A DNA stretch of 64,000 nucleotides from Myrica gale (Eukaryota > Streptophyta > Magnoliopsida > Fagales > Myricaceae), in NCBI GenBank assembly GCA_963930655.1, contig OZ005603.1:14841001-14905000 (forward strand), read 5' to 3'. A model generated the notes under the pieces. That model did no database searches and was not told where the DNA came from. It worked only from the letters and a program-made list of their open reading frames with translations. Of this stretch, positions 34,501 to 46,484 are shown one piece after another (within the stretch, counting starts at the first letter, position 1; the number at the start of each line of letters is the position of its first letter). A program made the translations under genes and the position numbers.

Positions 34501-35924
34501 TTATGAACGCCAATTTGCTCAACATGAAAGAATTATAGCAGTAATATAGGGGGAAGCCTGATGGGTAGGAAAAAGGAATACTTTAGTGTTTTTAATTTCT
34601 ATATATCTTGTTAGAATCCAGGCTCCCATCTCCTTACAAGAATTTGTGGTTATAAATGTTTTGTTTTTTCTATTGTCTATGTAAACCAATGCAGCTAATC
34701 TCTGCGCGCAGTAGAGGCCGGTCTGAAAGAGAATTGAAGTAATCAACCAAACAGGAGAAAATCTACTTTCAAGCCAAATTGATTGGTAGACTCTGTTTAT
34801 AAAGGAGTCCTTCAATGGTCGAAAGTAAAAATGCGAACAAGTTGACCTGCAAAAGAGAATATAAGTAGCGAATACAATTTGCTACAGGCTTGTTTTTATT
34901 GTAAAATTTTAGTGTTGTTAAAATTTTAGGTATTGGGTTTAGTGAAAAAGTGAAGAGAGGTAATTTTTTATATTTTTTGTAGTAAATAGTAATGATTTGA
35001 TGGGAAGAGAGATTATATTGTAATATTTAATTGTGTTAAAATTTTAGAGGGGGTAAAATTTTGGTACACAAACGCACCTGCCCAAGGGAATTGGCAAAAT
35101 GTCTTGATCCACAACGAACTTTCCCCACGAGGAGATCTTCCTTTTGCCTGGAGTAGATCTCCTTATCCCATGAGTGAGCTGATCTGATCTCATACTCGGT
35201 TTTCTGGACTCTGCCTCTCCGGAGAAAGTGGTGGCGTGATCCACCACAAGGAGAGATGTGGTGCCCCACTTATCGGCGAGCACATCTCCGCCACCGGCTT
35301 TTCATTTTTCGTTTCTTCCCTGCCTCAGGGAAGATCATATAGGGGGACTCGGATTCCCTCCTAAGAGGGAGTTACCGAGTCCGTCCTAACATGCCGTCGG
35401 ATGGTCCTAAGTTGTACTAATGTCTGGCTTCATGCCTGAGGAACAAAATACCCTATACCTGAACATTAGAAATTGTTTCAATCAAGAGCTGCTCAAAGCT
35501 CAGAATTGAAGAACACGAGAAATTCAACATGATTTACTAAAACAAATTCATAAAAGCTATTTCAACTTCACATTCCTCCCAACCCTTCTTATGTCTGTCA
35601 TCAGTGGAGAGAGGTACTGTTAGGCACTAATCACAACATAACAGGAAAAGTGGACTAAGCAATCCAATGATCATCCATGTTGTAGACAGAAACAAACAGT
35701 TAAAATACAGTTTGGTGCATTTCACTTATTTTATACTCTGATTTTGTTTTCATCTTCTGCAGCATATGAGATTGGAAAAGAAATGCCCAAATTATGATTT
35801 ATTACTGATAAGAGATTCTCATATCTTTTGCAATAAGCCAGCATAAATAATGTTGACTGACAATTACAATATTTGTTACGTATCTGTACTTTGAAATGTA
35901 CATTTAAAAACTGCAGCTCCCTTG
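34501..35924. other. Intergenic DNA between the convergent WAP and NAGK genes
   Basis: It contains a MITE copy (34887-35078). At about 35080-35400 a GC-richer segment has short inverted words such as GGAGATCT/AGATCTCC and CCCTCC...GGAGGG. I recognise no protein in it, although both strands have open frames of 75-80 codons. The remaining sequence is AT-rich; the part near 35925 will include the NAGK 3' UTR. Confidence 0.45.
34887..35078. mobile_element. Tourist-like MITE copy, 192 bp
   Basis: The right end GGTACACAAACGCACC is the inverted form of the GGTGCGTTTG terminus at 565, and the left end GGCTTGTTTTTATTG has drifted. The interior TTAGTGAAAAAGTGAAGAGAGG is the reverse of CCTCTCTCTTCACTTTTTCAC in the copy at 565, showing the same family. 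Confidence 0.65.
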
Positions 35925-36614
35925 TCAGCTATTATAGTGCCTTTCTGATTCTTTCTCCAAGAAAGTCCAGGCTAACAAAGCTGCCCCAACAGCAGGCTCC
36001 ACCTGAAGATTCATGTTGTTTTTCGTAAAGAAAATATCAGAAAAATAAGCAGCATGCAGCATGTAGCAATTACTTAGGTGCAAACTACCACAATTTTTTT
36101 TCTTTGATAACCCAGGAGCTCCCAAGGTCAGGCCACTTCGTGTACCCGGCCCTAGAAGCCAACCTGGGGGCATGTGTCAGGACCCCACCCAACACACCCT
36201 AGATAAGTCAGGGGTGATAATGGCGGTGTTGGGGCTCGAACTTGGGACATGTGAGAACCCAAGCCGTTGTCTTACCACCAGACAAACTCCTGGGGGTGTG
36301 TAAACTACCACTATGTCCACAAGATAATCGAACTTCTATTATCTGCTCTTAAATTTTGGTCTGCATATGTGTTCCGTAAAAATAACTTCTTTTTTTGTGA
36401 AACCTAATCCAGATAGGTGCAGAAAAGATTCTGGCCCTAACTTTATCAAAGGACATTGGAATGTGAGAAAAAGTTGGCAGTGTATAGAGTTGCGCAGCTC
36501 TTTCAGACATTCTGCTACATTCTCACAGGGAGGAAAAGAGCTGGTTGACTCACTGGAGAAATGTATTGCTTATGTGCCATGCATGTGCATGATGTACCAT
36601 ATTCCTTCTAGAAA

Positions 36615-36657
<43 letters not shown>

Positions 36658-39600
36658 AGGGAACACATATATACAAGAACTTCCTGTCCCTGACAGAAGA
36701 TTGACCCTATGAATTTGCTGAATATTATAAACTAAATTATTTGGTGAATCAGAAACAAGTTTTTTCTTTTGCTTGGGATAAGAAAACAATCTTATGTTAA
36801 TAAGGTTCCCTTTCTGAACTAGACATTTCTGTGAATACCACAAAGATAAATAAAATGACATCAATACTTCAACTAATCAAAACAGAACATACAGAAAGCA
36901 TACAACAATAGTAAGAATCACCATATGAAATGGCAGGGAGAAAACTGGAATAGTTTCTTTTTGAGCAAGGAGTTCACGGATAGAAAGAAGCTGACCTTTG
37001 GTCTAATGGGGTAAGCCCCAGGGTAGTATTTACGGATACAATTTATAACTTCTTTTCCTATATCCCAACTCTTATTAGCTTCAAGCACGCCACCAACCAT
37101 CACAATAGGGAAAGAATCATTTCCATCTGCAACCAAATATCAATATACATGTTAGAATGGTTAGAGAGCAAGGTAGAGTTTGGAAAGTTTATACATATAG
37201 GTGTGAATAGAATAACCGGTAAAGGTTAGAGAGCAAGGTAAAGTTGGGAAAGATTACACATAGGTATGAACAGAATTACCAGTAAAACATGTCATGCTTT
37301 TCGTGTGCTTGTATGTTTATGATAACATACATACCTAATACCTATGGATGAAAGTATATATGCATGTCAATGTTTATAACATTTCTTTTATTTGGTTGTA
37401 TAACAAATCTTCCATTTTACATAATTGTGTACCTTTTAATCCAGTGTCTAAAAAGAAGGTATTTTTGCCTAACTCCCCTCGTGCTTTAACCCTTTTCAGT
37501 TTGTCCCCTGTGCTTATTTTTGAGGTTTAACTTTTGCTTAGGGACCTTAGAATTGACGACTCCATCAGGGTTTCATCTAGTTTCAACCATAGAGAAGACA
37601 GGATGGTCAGTCTGATTGCTACATGGAAGAAAGATCAAAAGACTATGTATAATAAAAAAATACTAATAACTAACAAAAAATTGAAAAAAAAAAAACCTAG
37701 GTAGCCTCCACTACACCCACCCCCCTAGGGTGTGTGGTGGGAGGGTAGCATCCATCCCCTAGAACCCGTGTGTATCGTACAGGTTGGAGGGGAACCACTC
37801 TCATGCAGTGCCGATGCAGAGTGGTAACAAGGAGATCCCCCGGCCCCAAACCCTAGCACTGCCCCTCCATCCCCACCACCCCCGAGGTGAGGCACATGGT
37901 GGTCAGTTTGAGCACAATGTCAATGAGGTGATCGCAAGAAACCCTCAGATAAAGAGATTGAAACTTAAAACTAAAGCACATGGAGTAAAACTTAAAATGT
38001 GTAAAACACGGGGGTAGGTCCAAAATATCTTCCCTGACACTATTTCAGGCATTTTTCTGCAGTAAATCCAGTCCTTCCACATTTCAAATCAGATAAAAGT
38101 TATCAGATTTTACTAGTGTGTGAACATTTTAAGTTGAGCACCTTCACCACACAAGCGAAGTCTTTGAACAACAGCTCTCACTGATAGAGCCAATTCCTGG
38201 ACTGCATCGTCTAGTACTTTATTTGCAATTTCATCACCTGCTTCTGCACATGACACCACTTCTGGAACAAGTGCAGCAATGCGTGCCCAAGAGGGATCTG
38301 CATAAGTCCACCTACATCAAATGAAAAAATGTTAGATCAATATCAGAACGTAATATCCTGAATGAATGCGTCATGAGGTCAAAAGGAACCAATTATTCCA
38401 CACAGCACTTATTTCCCAAGGATAGCTAAGAGTTATTTATTTTGGCATATGAATGAGTTGTGCAGAATGTAGAAGCAGTGCTATACTTTAGGTGCATGCA
38501 AACAAGTATTCAACAGACCACCTGCTCCGTTCTTCTTTCTTTTCTTTTTTCATCAGTCTGACCGAAAATGAAATTTTACAGGTAAAAAAGTATAGTTAAT
38601 AATATAATATGTAGAAAGCCCTCATCTTTGTCGGAAAAAACCTTTCAGAGACAAATTTCTTGATCCCAATGCAATATCACCTGTTCTCAGAAAAACAAGG
38701 GACTCTCACGCTGGTAATCCAAGTCCATTATCAAAGCATCTTTACCAGCTCCATTATGAAAAAAGTTCAGATTCCAAGATTTCGTTGGCAAGAAGAATAT
38801 GTTTATGTACTTTCTTTCTTTTCTTTTTCTTTTTTTTTGGGGGGGGGGGGTGAAGTATGCTTCTGTTTTCAGCTAACACATCCAGCAACTATTGACCAAA
38901 AGCAAGCATAGGAATATGACACCCTGTCCACGCCTGTTCTTTGTTTTTTCCATGCCAAGCACGTCTAGCAGTTCCAGCAGGCAAGTCTCCAATATGTCCT
39001 AACAGTTTTATGAACGTGTGGTAACCCTCTCTCTTTCTCTCCTCCCAAACCTAACGCTGTGTCTTGCTTAAGTTGGGATGACATGGTAACCAAGGCACAC
39101 TCCATCCATTCCAGAATCAATTGGTTGACATACCATTAAGTTTTCTCTTAGTTTACTTTGACACCACCTAATTCTCATATACGGGTGGTGATGATGCAAA
39201 TATTAAGTAAAATTTGTGGTAGTCAAATGTTTATGCATACAAAAACATAGCTCCAAAACTTCCAAACCAAGACCATAATTAAAACATACCAACTGAAAGC
39301 TGGATCAGCTGAGTTGTACATGCCATTCCCTTATAATTGAGGCAAAAAATAATCACAAGAGGTATGTCCTCTATCAGGTTGAATGAACCCTAAACCCAAA
39401 CCAAGATCGGAAAAAAGGTTCGAGAGAAATACCCTATCAGTTCATCAGGAGAAGAAAGACCGAGAGCCTTCAAAATACTATCTGTAAGCATTGTCTGTGG
39501 ACCACGGCCATCATGAGCCTTCACTACAGCTGTTAATGCCTGTGCAGCAATCCCATAGCCACTACAAGTTACCACATATCATCGCTCGTCAAGTTTGAAA

Positions 39601-42600
39601 CAAATAATTCATATAAGTACCAAAATGTAGTCCATGAGTTATAAGAACTTTGTAAAACTAGTAATGTTTTATGCATGTTTCTGTACAATATAATTCAAAA
39701 ACTCCATTGAGAAGTCCATAATTTTTTCCAGGGCATTGGGTGAAGGAACATTCTATCTCCAGCTGTAAGTAAAAAGGAATCCTCACCAAAATAAACCAAG
39801 ATATGATAAGAGCAACTCACACTCAAAACAATTCCAATGTCTTCTTCTGGAAGTTCATCTCATTTTACAGTAGATTAACAGAAAAACATCCATTTTCTGC
39901 TAAGGTTCTATCAAAAATGATTGCTAGATCTTATTTGTAATGATGAAAACCTTCCTAAAAAATATAGAATGCCAGAACAAAACAAATTAGAGTATCCCTC
40001 CAGATTCAACTTCATCTCAAAATCTAACAAATATTCTTCATAAACTCAAAAAAAGCACAGATTGATGTTAGTAGTGATATATTAATCAAGGTTATATCAG
40101 CATCATGTTAATATGAGATGTATATGCTTGACATCCAAACTAAAGACGAGTCAGCAGTAGGCAATATCAAATGGTTACTATGAAGTTAGAGTTAAAGTCA
40201 AAAAGTCACTTGCAAAGTTCTTTACATGTTCACAGTAAAAATTGGACTCCTCAATAGAGATTTGCAGCTCCTCACAGGTAAGTTTAATTATGAGAAGAGA
40301 ATTGATATAACCGAAATTCAGAAACATGCTATCAGCTGAAGATCTTATGTTCAATAATGAATAAACACATAATAGTTTCAAGATTCAAGAATGGTTGCTA
40401 GTCTCTGAATCTAGCCAATGTCTTCACATCTTGATTGCCCAGCAGTATCAATTTAGGCAAACTTTGTAGTTCACCCGTCAACTTGCCAATCAGGATTAAG
40501 AGCGTAAGTTGGAAAAAGAAAAAATGAGGCGACAACAAATTGACATACTTTTTAAGGCTCAAGATTCTTTCTACTAAAATTACACAGGAACTCAAGACTT
40601 GAGCACTGTTCTGGTACTCTTCTTAACAAGGATGACTTCTCTTAGGCCAAAGTGCCATAAGGAAAATGTTTCGGGTCAACATAAAATATTTCAACTTCTT
40701 CTGGATGGGGACTCCATTTTATCTGAAAAAGATATTAATACATTTAACCTAAAGCACACTGGGGAAGTATAAAAATTATAGCCATTACTGGATCTCCAAT
40801 TGATTGGTTTCATCTTGTGAACTATAACTATACAATTTCCATTTGTAGAATCCAGAACCTACATTAAGTAACTAAATCTAGGCTTATATTACAGAAAATC
40901 AGTACTTTGCAAGCAGACGAGGCATAAAAGTTCAAAGCGTATATATCTAGTAACCACTCCTTATTGAACTCTTAATAAAGTCGCCCATGTTCGACTTTGT
41001 TGCCTCTCACTCAGAACCAGGTTTATGATGCATTGTGGATTTGCCAATAAGTCATACATAACATTTAAACATCCACGGTACAATTCATACACTTGATTAC
41101 TGCAATCATAGAGCATACAGTCAGTATATTTCCTTATGTTTCCCAAGTTAGTGCACGGGGGTATTTACTGCATTTCCTATATAAGTGGGTGCATGTGAAT
41201 AAAATCTCGAACAACATTATTGCTTCAGCAGATTTTTTTATCCGAAGTAGGGGGCTCATCAAAGGCAAATTGACCTGATTATGAAAGTCTTAAGACTTTT
41301 ATTTATTTATTATTTTTTATGTTTGATCAAGACAAAAACAGCAATAAACTATTTTCTTCAGATCATTTCAATGACATAATACATGGCAAAAGCTATCAGT
41401 TTTTCAGGAAACCATTTGAACTGAAAAACAAAAAAAGACAAACGTCCTCACTAGAGCATGAACTGAAGTACACAAAATTGTTAAGCACATACCTTCCCCA
41501 ATCACCTAAGACAGGTCCTGCACCCGCAGCCCGTGCTTCTCTACCATCCTTAGAAAAACCATAAGAGATGCATCCTGTACCAGAAATTAAAACACAGCCG
41601 TGAAGCTTTCCCATGGTCCCACTTGCTAGAGCAGCTAGGGCATCATTGTGAACAAACAGCTTTACATGGCTCGGGAGTATGTCCCTGAGACAGAAGATTC
41701 AAAATGAGTAGCACACTTCTCAGGTACCAATATATGTGAGAGAAGAATATATCCAAAATTTACCCATAGAACAAGAACAATCTACATTATTGGACAATAA
41801 TTTATGTGCGTCAGAAAGTGAAGACAAGAATGCATGAGAGTCTAAAAGCAATAAGATAGCGAAAAGGGAATGTTAAGAATCAAGAATCTTGGGACCCCCT
41901 GCTAGCTAGATATCAAAGAACTTGGTCATCAGTGCATCGAAATACCATCCTTCTGACCCATAAAAAAAACATTTTCTTCTTTATCTTAAAAGAAAATGTA
42001 CTATCTTATCCTGCACTTCAATGTTAGATATGTCTAATTTCAATAAAAAGCAAAGAAACACAAAGGAGTCAGCTATACAGCATTTTCCATTGCCAAAACA
42101 GAGCTTAAGAAGTCTGCCCAGTCGAAAGATGTATCAGTATGTAATGATACCTCTTTGGAATTTCCAGAAGTTAGTCAAAGTTTCATAGACATTTTTTAAA
42201 CTCCTTTTTAATTTATAATAATTAATAACTCCCCCCCAGCCCCCCTTCTTTCTATATGGTACAATAAAAACTGTTATAAATAATTGTAAAGATTCATTTC
42301 TGAACCCTATAAGAGGAGCATCTAGATGCATCTATTAGGGAGAAGTTGAGTTGACTGAAAATTCTACGAAAGATGCTTAGTTCTCCACCTTTGAAGTGTC
42401 AAGGGATGGAAAAGCCAGCAGCTTTAAAAAAACCATACTTTTGGTCTTGATATAAACTCCGCCTCAAGAAACCAATGGGAAAGCAATAAAGAAATGCCAA
42501 AGAATACAGGAGGTCCATTAACCTCTGAAGCTACAGGTTTAAGGAAGCATTTGCCTCATTTGATATACACTGGCCAATTAAGATCATGGAACCATAGTCG

Positions 42601-43395
42601 CGGTTGAAGAAAGCAAACAAAAGCACTTGCTTAAACATTGTAAAAACTAGAGTTCAAGGAATTTTCAATGTGCAGTCAATGATAGATAGTAGGCATCAAA
42701 TGGCCATCTTTGGACATATAGCAGAAGATCAAATAATATATCTACAGCATTAATTAACTCCCAACATATATTTCAGAACTCTACCTTAGCCACTGTAGTA
42801 TCCTTTCCTGATCCGTTGGATGGTTAACACCAGAAACACCTAAACAAACGGCACGAACAGCAGACCAAGTTGAACCAGATTTACAGAGGGCTTCAGACAT
42901 AACCTGTTCAATTGTATTGTTGGAGGCAGTCTCTGCAGAATCAATAGATGGAGAAGAACCAAAAACTATAAGGAATAATTATTTTCCACTCTTCTCCGTG
43001 ATTTGAGAAGAACTATCATGAATAATGGGTCTTGATCAGCAAAATAGAATTCAATTATAATTACAACAGAAATTAATAGCTTAATCCTTTTTCCTACCTA
43101 TGCTAGCTCATTGTAAAACTACCCATCGAAGTCAGCAATGGGGTAATCGTATCTAATTACCTCCGACGCTGTTGTGGTTGGAGCAGCCAGCGAAGGCACG
43201 TGCGAGAACGGGGAGAGTGTCAGGGAGGTCGCGGTCGGAAAAAGGAAGCAATGGCATGCAAACGCAGACCGTCGAGGTGGTTCCGCCGTCCACACCCAAT
43301 ACGACGGCGGACCCATGTCCATTCTCATGTCGTCCGTCTTCCTCTTCCTCCTCTAAAGCCCCCACTTCTCCATTTTGGAGCCTATGATTCTTCAT
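35925..43395 (-). CDS. NAGK: N-acetylglucosamine kinase (BadF/BadG/BcrA/BcrD ATPase family), 7 exons
   Basis: This cytosolic sugar kinase phosphorylates free N-acetylglucosamine to GlcNAc-6-phosphate, feeding salvage to UDP-GlcNAc. Minus-strand exons read by eye: 43395-43161, 42932-42785, 41684-41493, 39561-39433, 38311-38148, 37126-36996, 36002-35925. They total 1077 nt (358 aa; about 350 in Arabidopsis At1g30540) and stay in frame across all junctions. Landmarks of the ASKHA fold are the N-terminal phosphate loop VLGVDGGTTS (Asp36), VSGVNHPTD, HNDALAALASGTMG, ISGTGCISYG, GPVLGDWG, the GYGIAAQAL helix and the adenosine motif VMVGGVLEA. The C-terminus is EPAVGAALLAWTF. ATG 43395 is the first good start; residues 14-20 form an acidic run. 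Introns are long (up to about 1.9 kb) and carry a SINE, a CT microsatellite and a TIR element. Confidence 0.94.
36079..36311 (-). mobile_element. tRNA-derived SINE in NAGK intron 6, 13-bp target duplication
   Basis: TGCAAACTACCAC (36079-36091) and TGTAAACTACCAC (36299-36311) flank the insert with one mismatch. Read on the minus strand, the body has TCTGGTGGTAAGACAACGG (box A-like), AAGTTCGAGCCCC (box B-like) and a poly(A) tail (T-run at about 36094-36101). It belongs to the same family as the copy at 32668-32901 and lies in the same orientation as NAGK. Confidence 0.88.
36617..36654 (+). repeat. (CT)n microsatellite, about 19 units
   Basis: An uninterrupted CT dinucleotide run in NAGK intron 6. 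Open frames crossing it (Ser-Leu or Glu-Arg repeats) are artefacts. Confidence 0.97.
37450..38030. mobile_element. Possible Mutator-like element with GC-rich core in NAGK intron 5
   Basis: The left arm (37455-37555) carries TATTTTTGCCTAACTCCCC, GTGCTTTAACCC and GAGGTTTAACTTTTG. The right arm (37935-38030), read in reverse, carries ATATTTTGGACCTACCCCC, GTGTTTTACAC and TTTAAGTTTTACTCC. The arms are diverged inverted repeats of about 90 bp. The core (37695-37910) is rich in C and G. No clear 9-bp target duplication was seen. Confidence 0.45.
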
Positions 43396-43814
43396 GGAAT
43401 CCAAATCCTAAAAGCCCAAAAGAACGGAGACGGAGAGAGAGTGCGAGAAAAGAATGTGCAGACATTCTGAGAGAGGACGACTTTTTGTTTAACGTGTTTA
43501 ACTCCCAACTTTCCGAAGACATTTCCAAGGAAAAATGTCAATTTGGGTTTCTGCAGCCACTCATGACCTGCCACGTCAGTCTAATGGATTCAAAAAGGAA
43601 TGTTTTAAAGTTTTTTAAAATTTAAATCTTCTCTAATTTTTCGTCAAATAACTTATTTTCGTTTACCAGAGAAAGACAACTTACAATACTACCTCCATAA
43701 CTGTTGTGAGTTTAAAGAAAGAAAACAGAATTGAATTGTACTTCACTTATTTTTGAAAACGAAATGAGTCATCTTTACTTGGTTTTATTCTTGACAGAGT
43801 TAGGAGTGAATTAA

Positions 43815-44284
43815 GGGGCTGTTCGGTTAGGTAATATTTTGAGAATATTTTGTATTTTAAAAATTTTTAGGTAATGATAGAGTTTATTGGTGTTTGTGTA
43901 TGATTTGTTGAGTTTTAAAATATAAATAGATTTTCGGTGTGGGGCTTTGTGTAGAGGGAGGGAAAATGCTTTGTGCGTTTCAAAATTGGGTGGGGTTTTC
44001 GGTGGGGGCTTTGTGCGTAGTGGGAGGGAGAATGCTTGTGTCTTTTGTACGTAGAGGGAGGGAGAATGTTTTTGTCTTTTTTGTCTTTTGTGCGTTTCAA
44101 AACCGGGTGAGGTTTTCGGTGTGGGGCTGCAAGTCAACTTTGATTTTTGAATCCCCCGACAATCTAGAAATCCAATCAATTATGTCATTATTTGCTGAAC
44201 AGTGTGGGGCTTTTAAACTTGTTCAGTTAAATGAATTCAGTATTCTACTTGAATGCTGAGAATTTTTTTTAAACGAACGTCCTC
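43815..44284. mobile_element. Tourist-like MITE, 470 bp, TAA target duplication
   Basis: The left end is GGGGCTGTTCGGTTAGG and the right end TTTAAACGAACGTCCTC, an imperfect inverted pair. TAA lies on both sides (43812-43814 and 44285-44287). The interior contains a degenerate minisatellite and no recognisable gene. Confidence 0.65.
43934..44130 (+). repeat. Degenerate minisatellite inside the 43.8-kb MITE
   Basis: TTTCGGTGTGGGGCT occurs at about 43933, 43998 (one base shorter) and 44113. Between copies GTAGAGGGAGGGAGAATG and TTTGTGCGTTTCAAAA repeat two to three times. Confidence 0.8.
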
Positions 44285-45082
44285 TAAATTTGATTCGGTC
44301 TCTTTTCAATTTGATGTTGAGGGAGAAAAACGTATTAGACTTTAAATCTTACCATACTCACATTGTCAATAGTTTTACACAAACAATATTGAATGCTATA
44401 TATTGTGTATCTCTATTTGAATTAGCTTATTAAATTTAATTAACAAATTTAATTAATAAATTTTTATCTATTGTGATGGTTTTGACCTAGGACACTTAAT
44501 TGAGCAATAATTAGACCCATATGCTATTTTAATAGGAATGACGTGGTATTCATGTATAGATATGTTACTTTCTTAAATTCTAGTACTACTTTTTTCACAA
44601 TATTTATAATGATGATTAAGAAATTAAGTCCGATTTTTTTTAGGTTTGACACGAATTACTAATCCAAAATGACAAAATAGATCTAATCATAAAAGTAAAA
44701 AGATACTGAAAAACAGCCCATATTTCACACTTTAATAAAATAATTAATTAAATAAAAGTTCACGGTATCTAAATCTAGCGTGAACCTACTAAATCCATCT
44801 CGAATTTATATAACATGTTTTCTAGTCAGTTTTTCATTCTAGCCCGTTAATCTTCTGTTAACTCACTAATAAATTTTTTGATGATGTGGCATTTTATGAA
44901 AAAATTATAAAATTAACAAATATTGTGTAAATTTAATAAATAAATAAATTATAAAAAATACAAACTTAAAAATATTTTAAAAAATAGGTATGTCATTATT
45001 GCTTTCATAATTGAGGCCTCGAGGACACAACCTCAAAAAGGTTAGGCTCGAGGCAAGGGTCTTCGGTAATTTTTTTTTCTAA
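44285..45082. other. AT-rich intergenic DNA
   Basis: About 800 bases of AT-rich sequence with no coding region or RNA gene that I can support. Confidence 0.5.
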
Positions 45083-46475
45083 GGGTTAATTACAAAAACT
45101 CCCTCGAACTATATCATTTATCTCAAAATCACCCCTAAACTTGAACTCGTATCATAAACTTATGTAACTGTATTATTTTCGTTTTGAACTCAGTTTTAAC
45201 GTCGTCTTACAACATATTCCGTCACACGTGATAAACACGTTAGTTGCCTCATAATGAAAAGACCAAAATGCCCCCAACTTCAATTCCACGACGAGTTGCA
45301 TCTTGAACACTTAAACCAAACAAAACCATGTTTCAAAACCATACATTGAATACATCACCTTAAACAAGACAGAAACCAAAGTCCAACAAAACCCAACCTT
45401 AGAATCAACCTTCGAAAAATTCCCTTTTCGATTCCCTTTGAAAGCAATGACAACCCAACTTCAAATCTGAAAACCCCCTTATCTGCTTCATCGTTTAGAC
45501 CAGATCTGGTGTCCCCTTCTCTTCAAAAAATCATGTCACTTGGTTCAGATTCTCTGCCTCTCTCCTCATCTCTTTGGCTTTGGTAGTTAGATATGTGATG
45601 CGATGTCGTTGTGCATGTGCAACTCAGCTTTTTGATGACTGGGTAGTGGGGTTTCATATTTTGAAGAGAGAACAATAAAATCTCCATGTATTTTATTTTT
45701 AGAAAAATGTTCAGTAATAAGTAAAGAATCCTTTACCTGTTGGTGTATGCGCATATAATGCACTACAAATCTTCACGGAGGCAATAGAGAGAAATGTAAA
45801 GATATGGATTTAGCAGGTGGAACTTTCTTGGTTGAAAGGTACTTCGCATTTGAAAATGTTGTATTGTAGTTTGTTACCGAGAAATCTGAGGTTTTGGGGA
45901 GGAGGGTTTGATGATGTAGCATAGTTCAATTGGGACCTCTTGGTAATTGGTATGTGACGTTTATAATATGCTTTAGTTCCCCAGAATTTGTTACAACTCC
46001 ATTTTTCCACAAAAATCTCGACAAAACGTAGATGTTCTTCCGACGATGAAGCAGAGAAGGGGGTTTTCAAGATTTGAACTTATTTCGGTTTTGCATGATG
46101 AAGGGGACGCTAGATCTACTATTGGTGGGAATTTCTAAGTCCGGTTGAGTCTTCAAACGGGTTGGAGGGGTGGGTTTCTTCGTTGAACTAAATTTGAATC
46201 AATGAATCGGTGGAATCGGTAAGGAAGAGAGAGCGAGAGAAAGGGGGACAAACCGGTCTTTCAATTTTAACAAATAATAATTGGGGGCAGTTTGGTCTTT
46301 CCATTATGAGGCAGCTCACGTGTGACGGAATACGTAGTACAATAACGTTAAAACTGGGTTTAAAACGAAAATGATACAATTACGTAAGTTTATGGAGTCG
46401 GGTTGACACGAGTTCAAGTTTATGGAGAATTTTGAGATAAGTGGTATAGTTTGAGGGAGTTTTTGTAATTAACCC
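45083..46475. mobile_element. Non-autonomous Mutator-like element, 1393 bp, perfect 9-bp target duplication
   Basis: The left end starts GGGTTAATTACAAAAACTCC and the right end is its reverse complement. Inverted arms extend for over 200 bp with roughly 85% identity by eye (both reach CCGTCACACGTG and CCTCATAATG). A further inverted block (AAAACCCCCTT-TCTGCTTCATCG) lies at about 45465-45495 and 46035-46075. TTTTTCTAA is repeated exactly at 45074-45082 and 46476-46484. No transposase is present; the interior has only short open frames without recognised similarity. Confidence 0.92.
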
Positions 46476-46484
46476 TTTTTCTAA

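Noticed and set aside
36367..36864. Open frames of about 105 codons on both strands
   Set aside because: Both run through the CT microsatellite in NAGK intron 6; their length is an artefact of the repeat.
43200..43625. 141-codon plus-strand open frame, very basic
   Set aside because: It is antisense to NAGK exon 1, whose minus-strand translation matches a known family.
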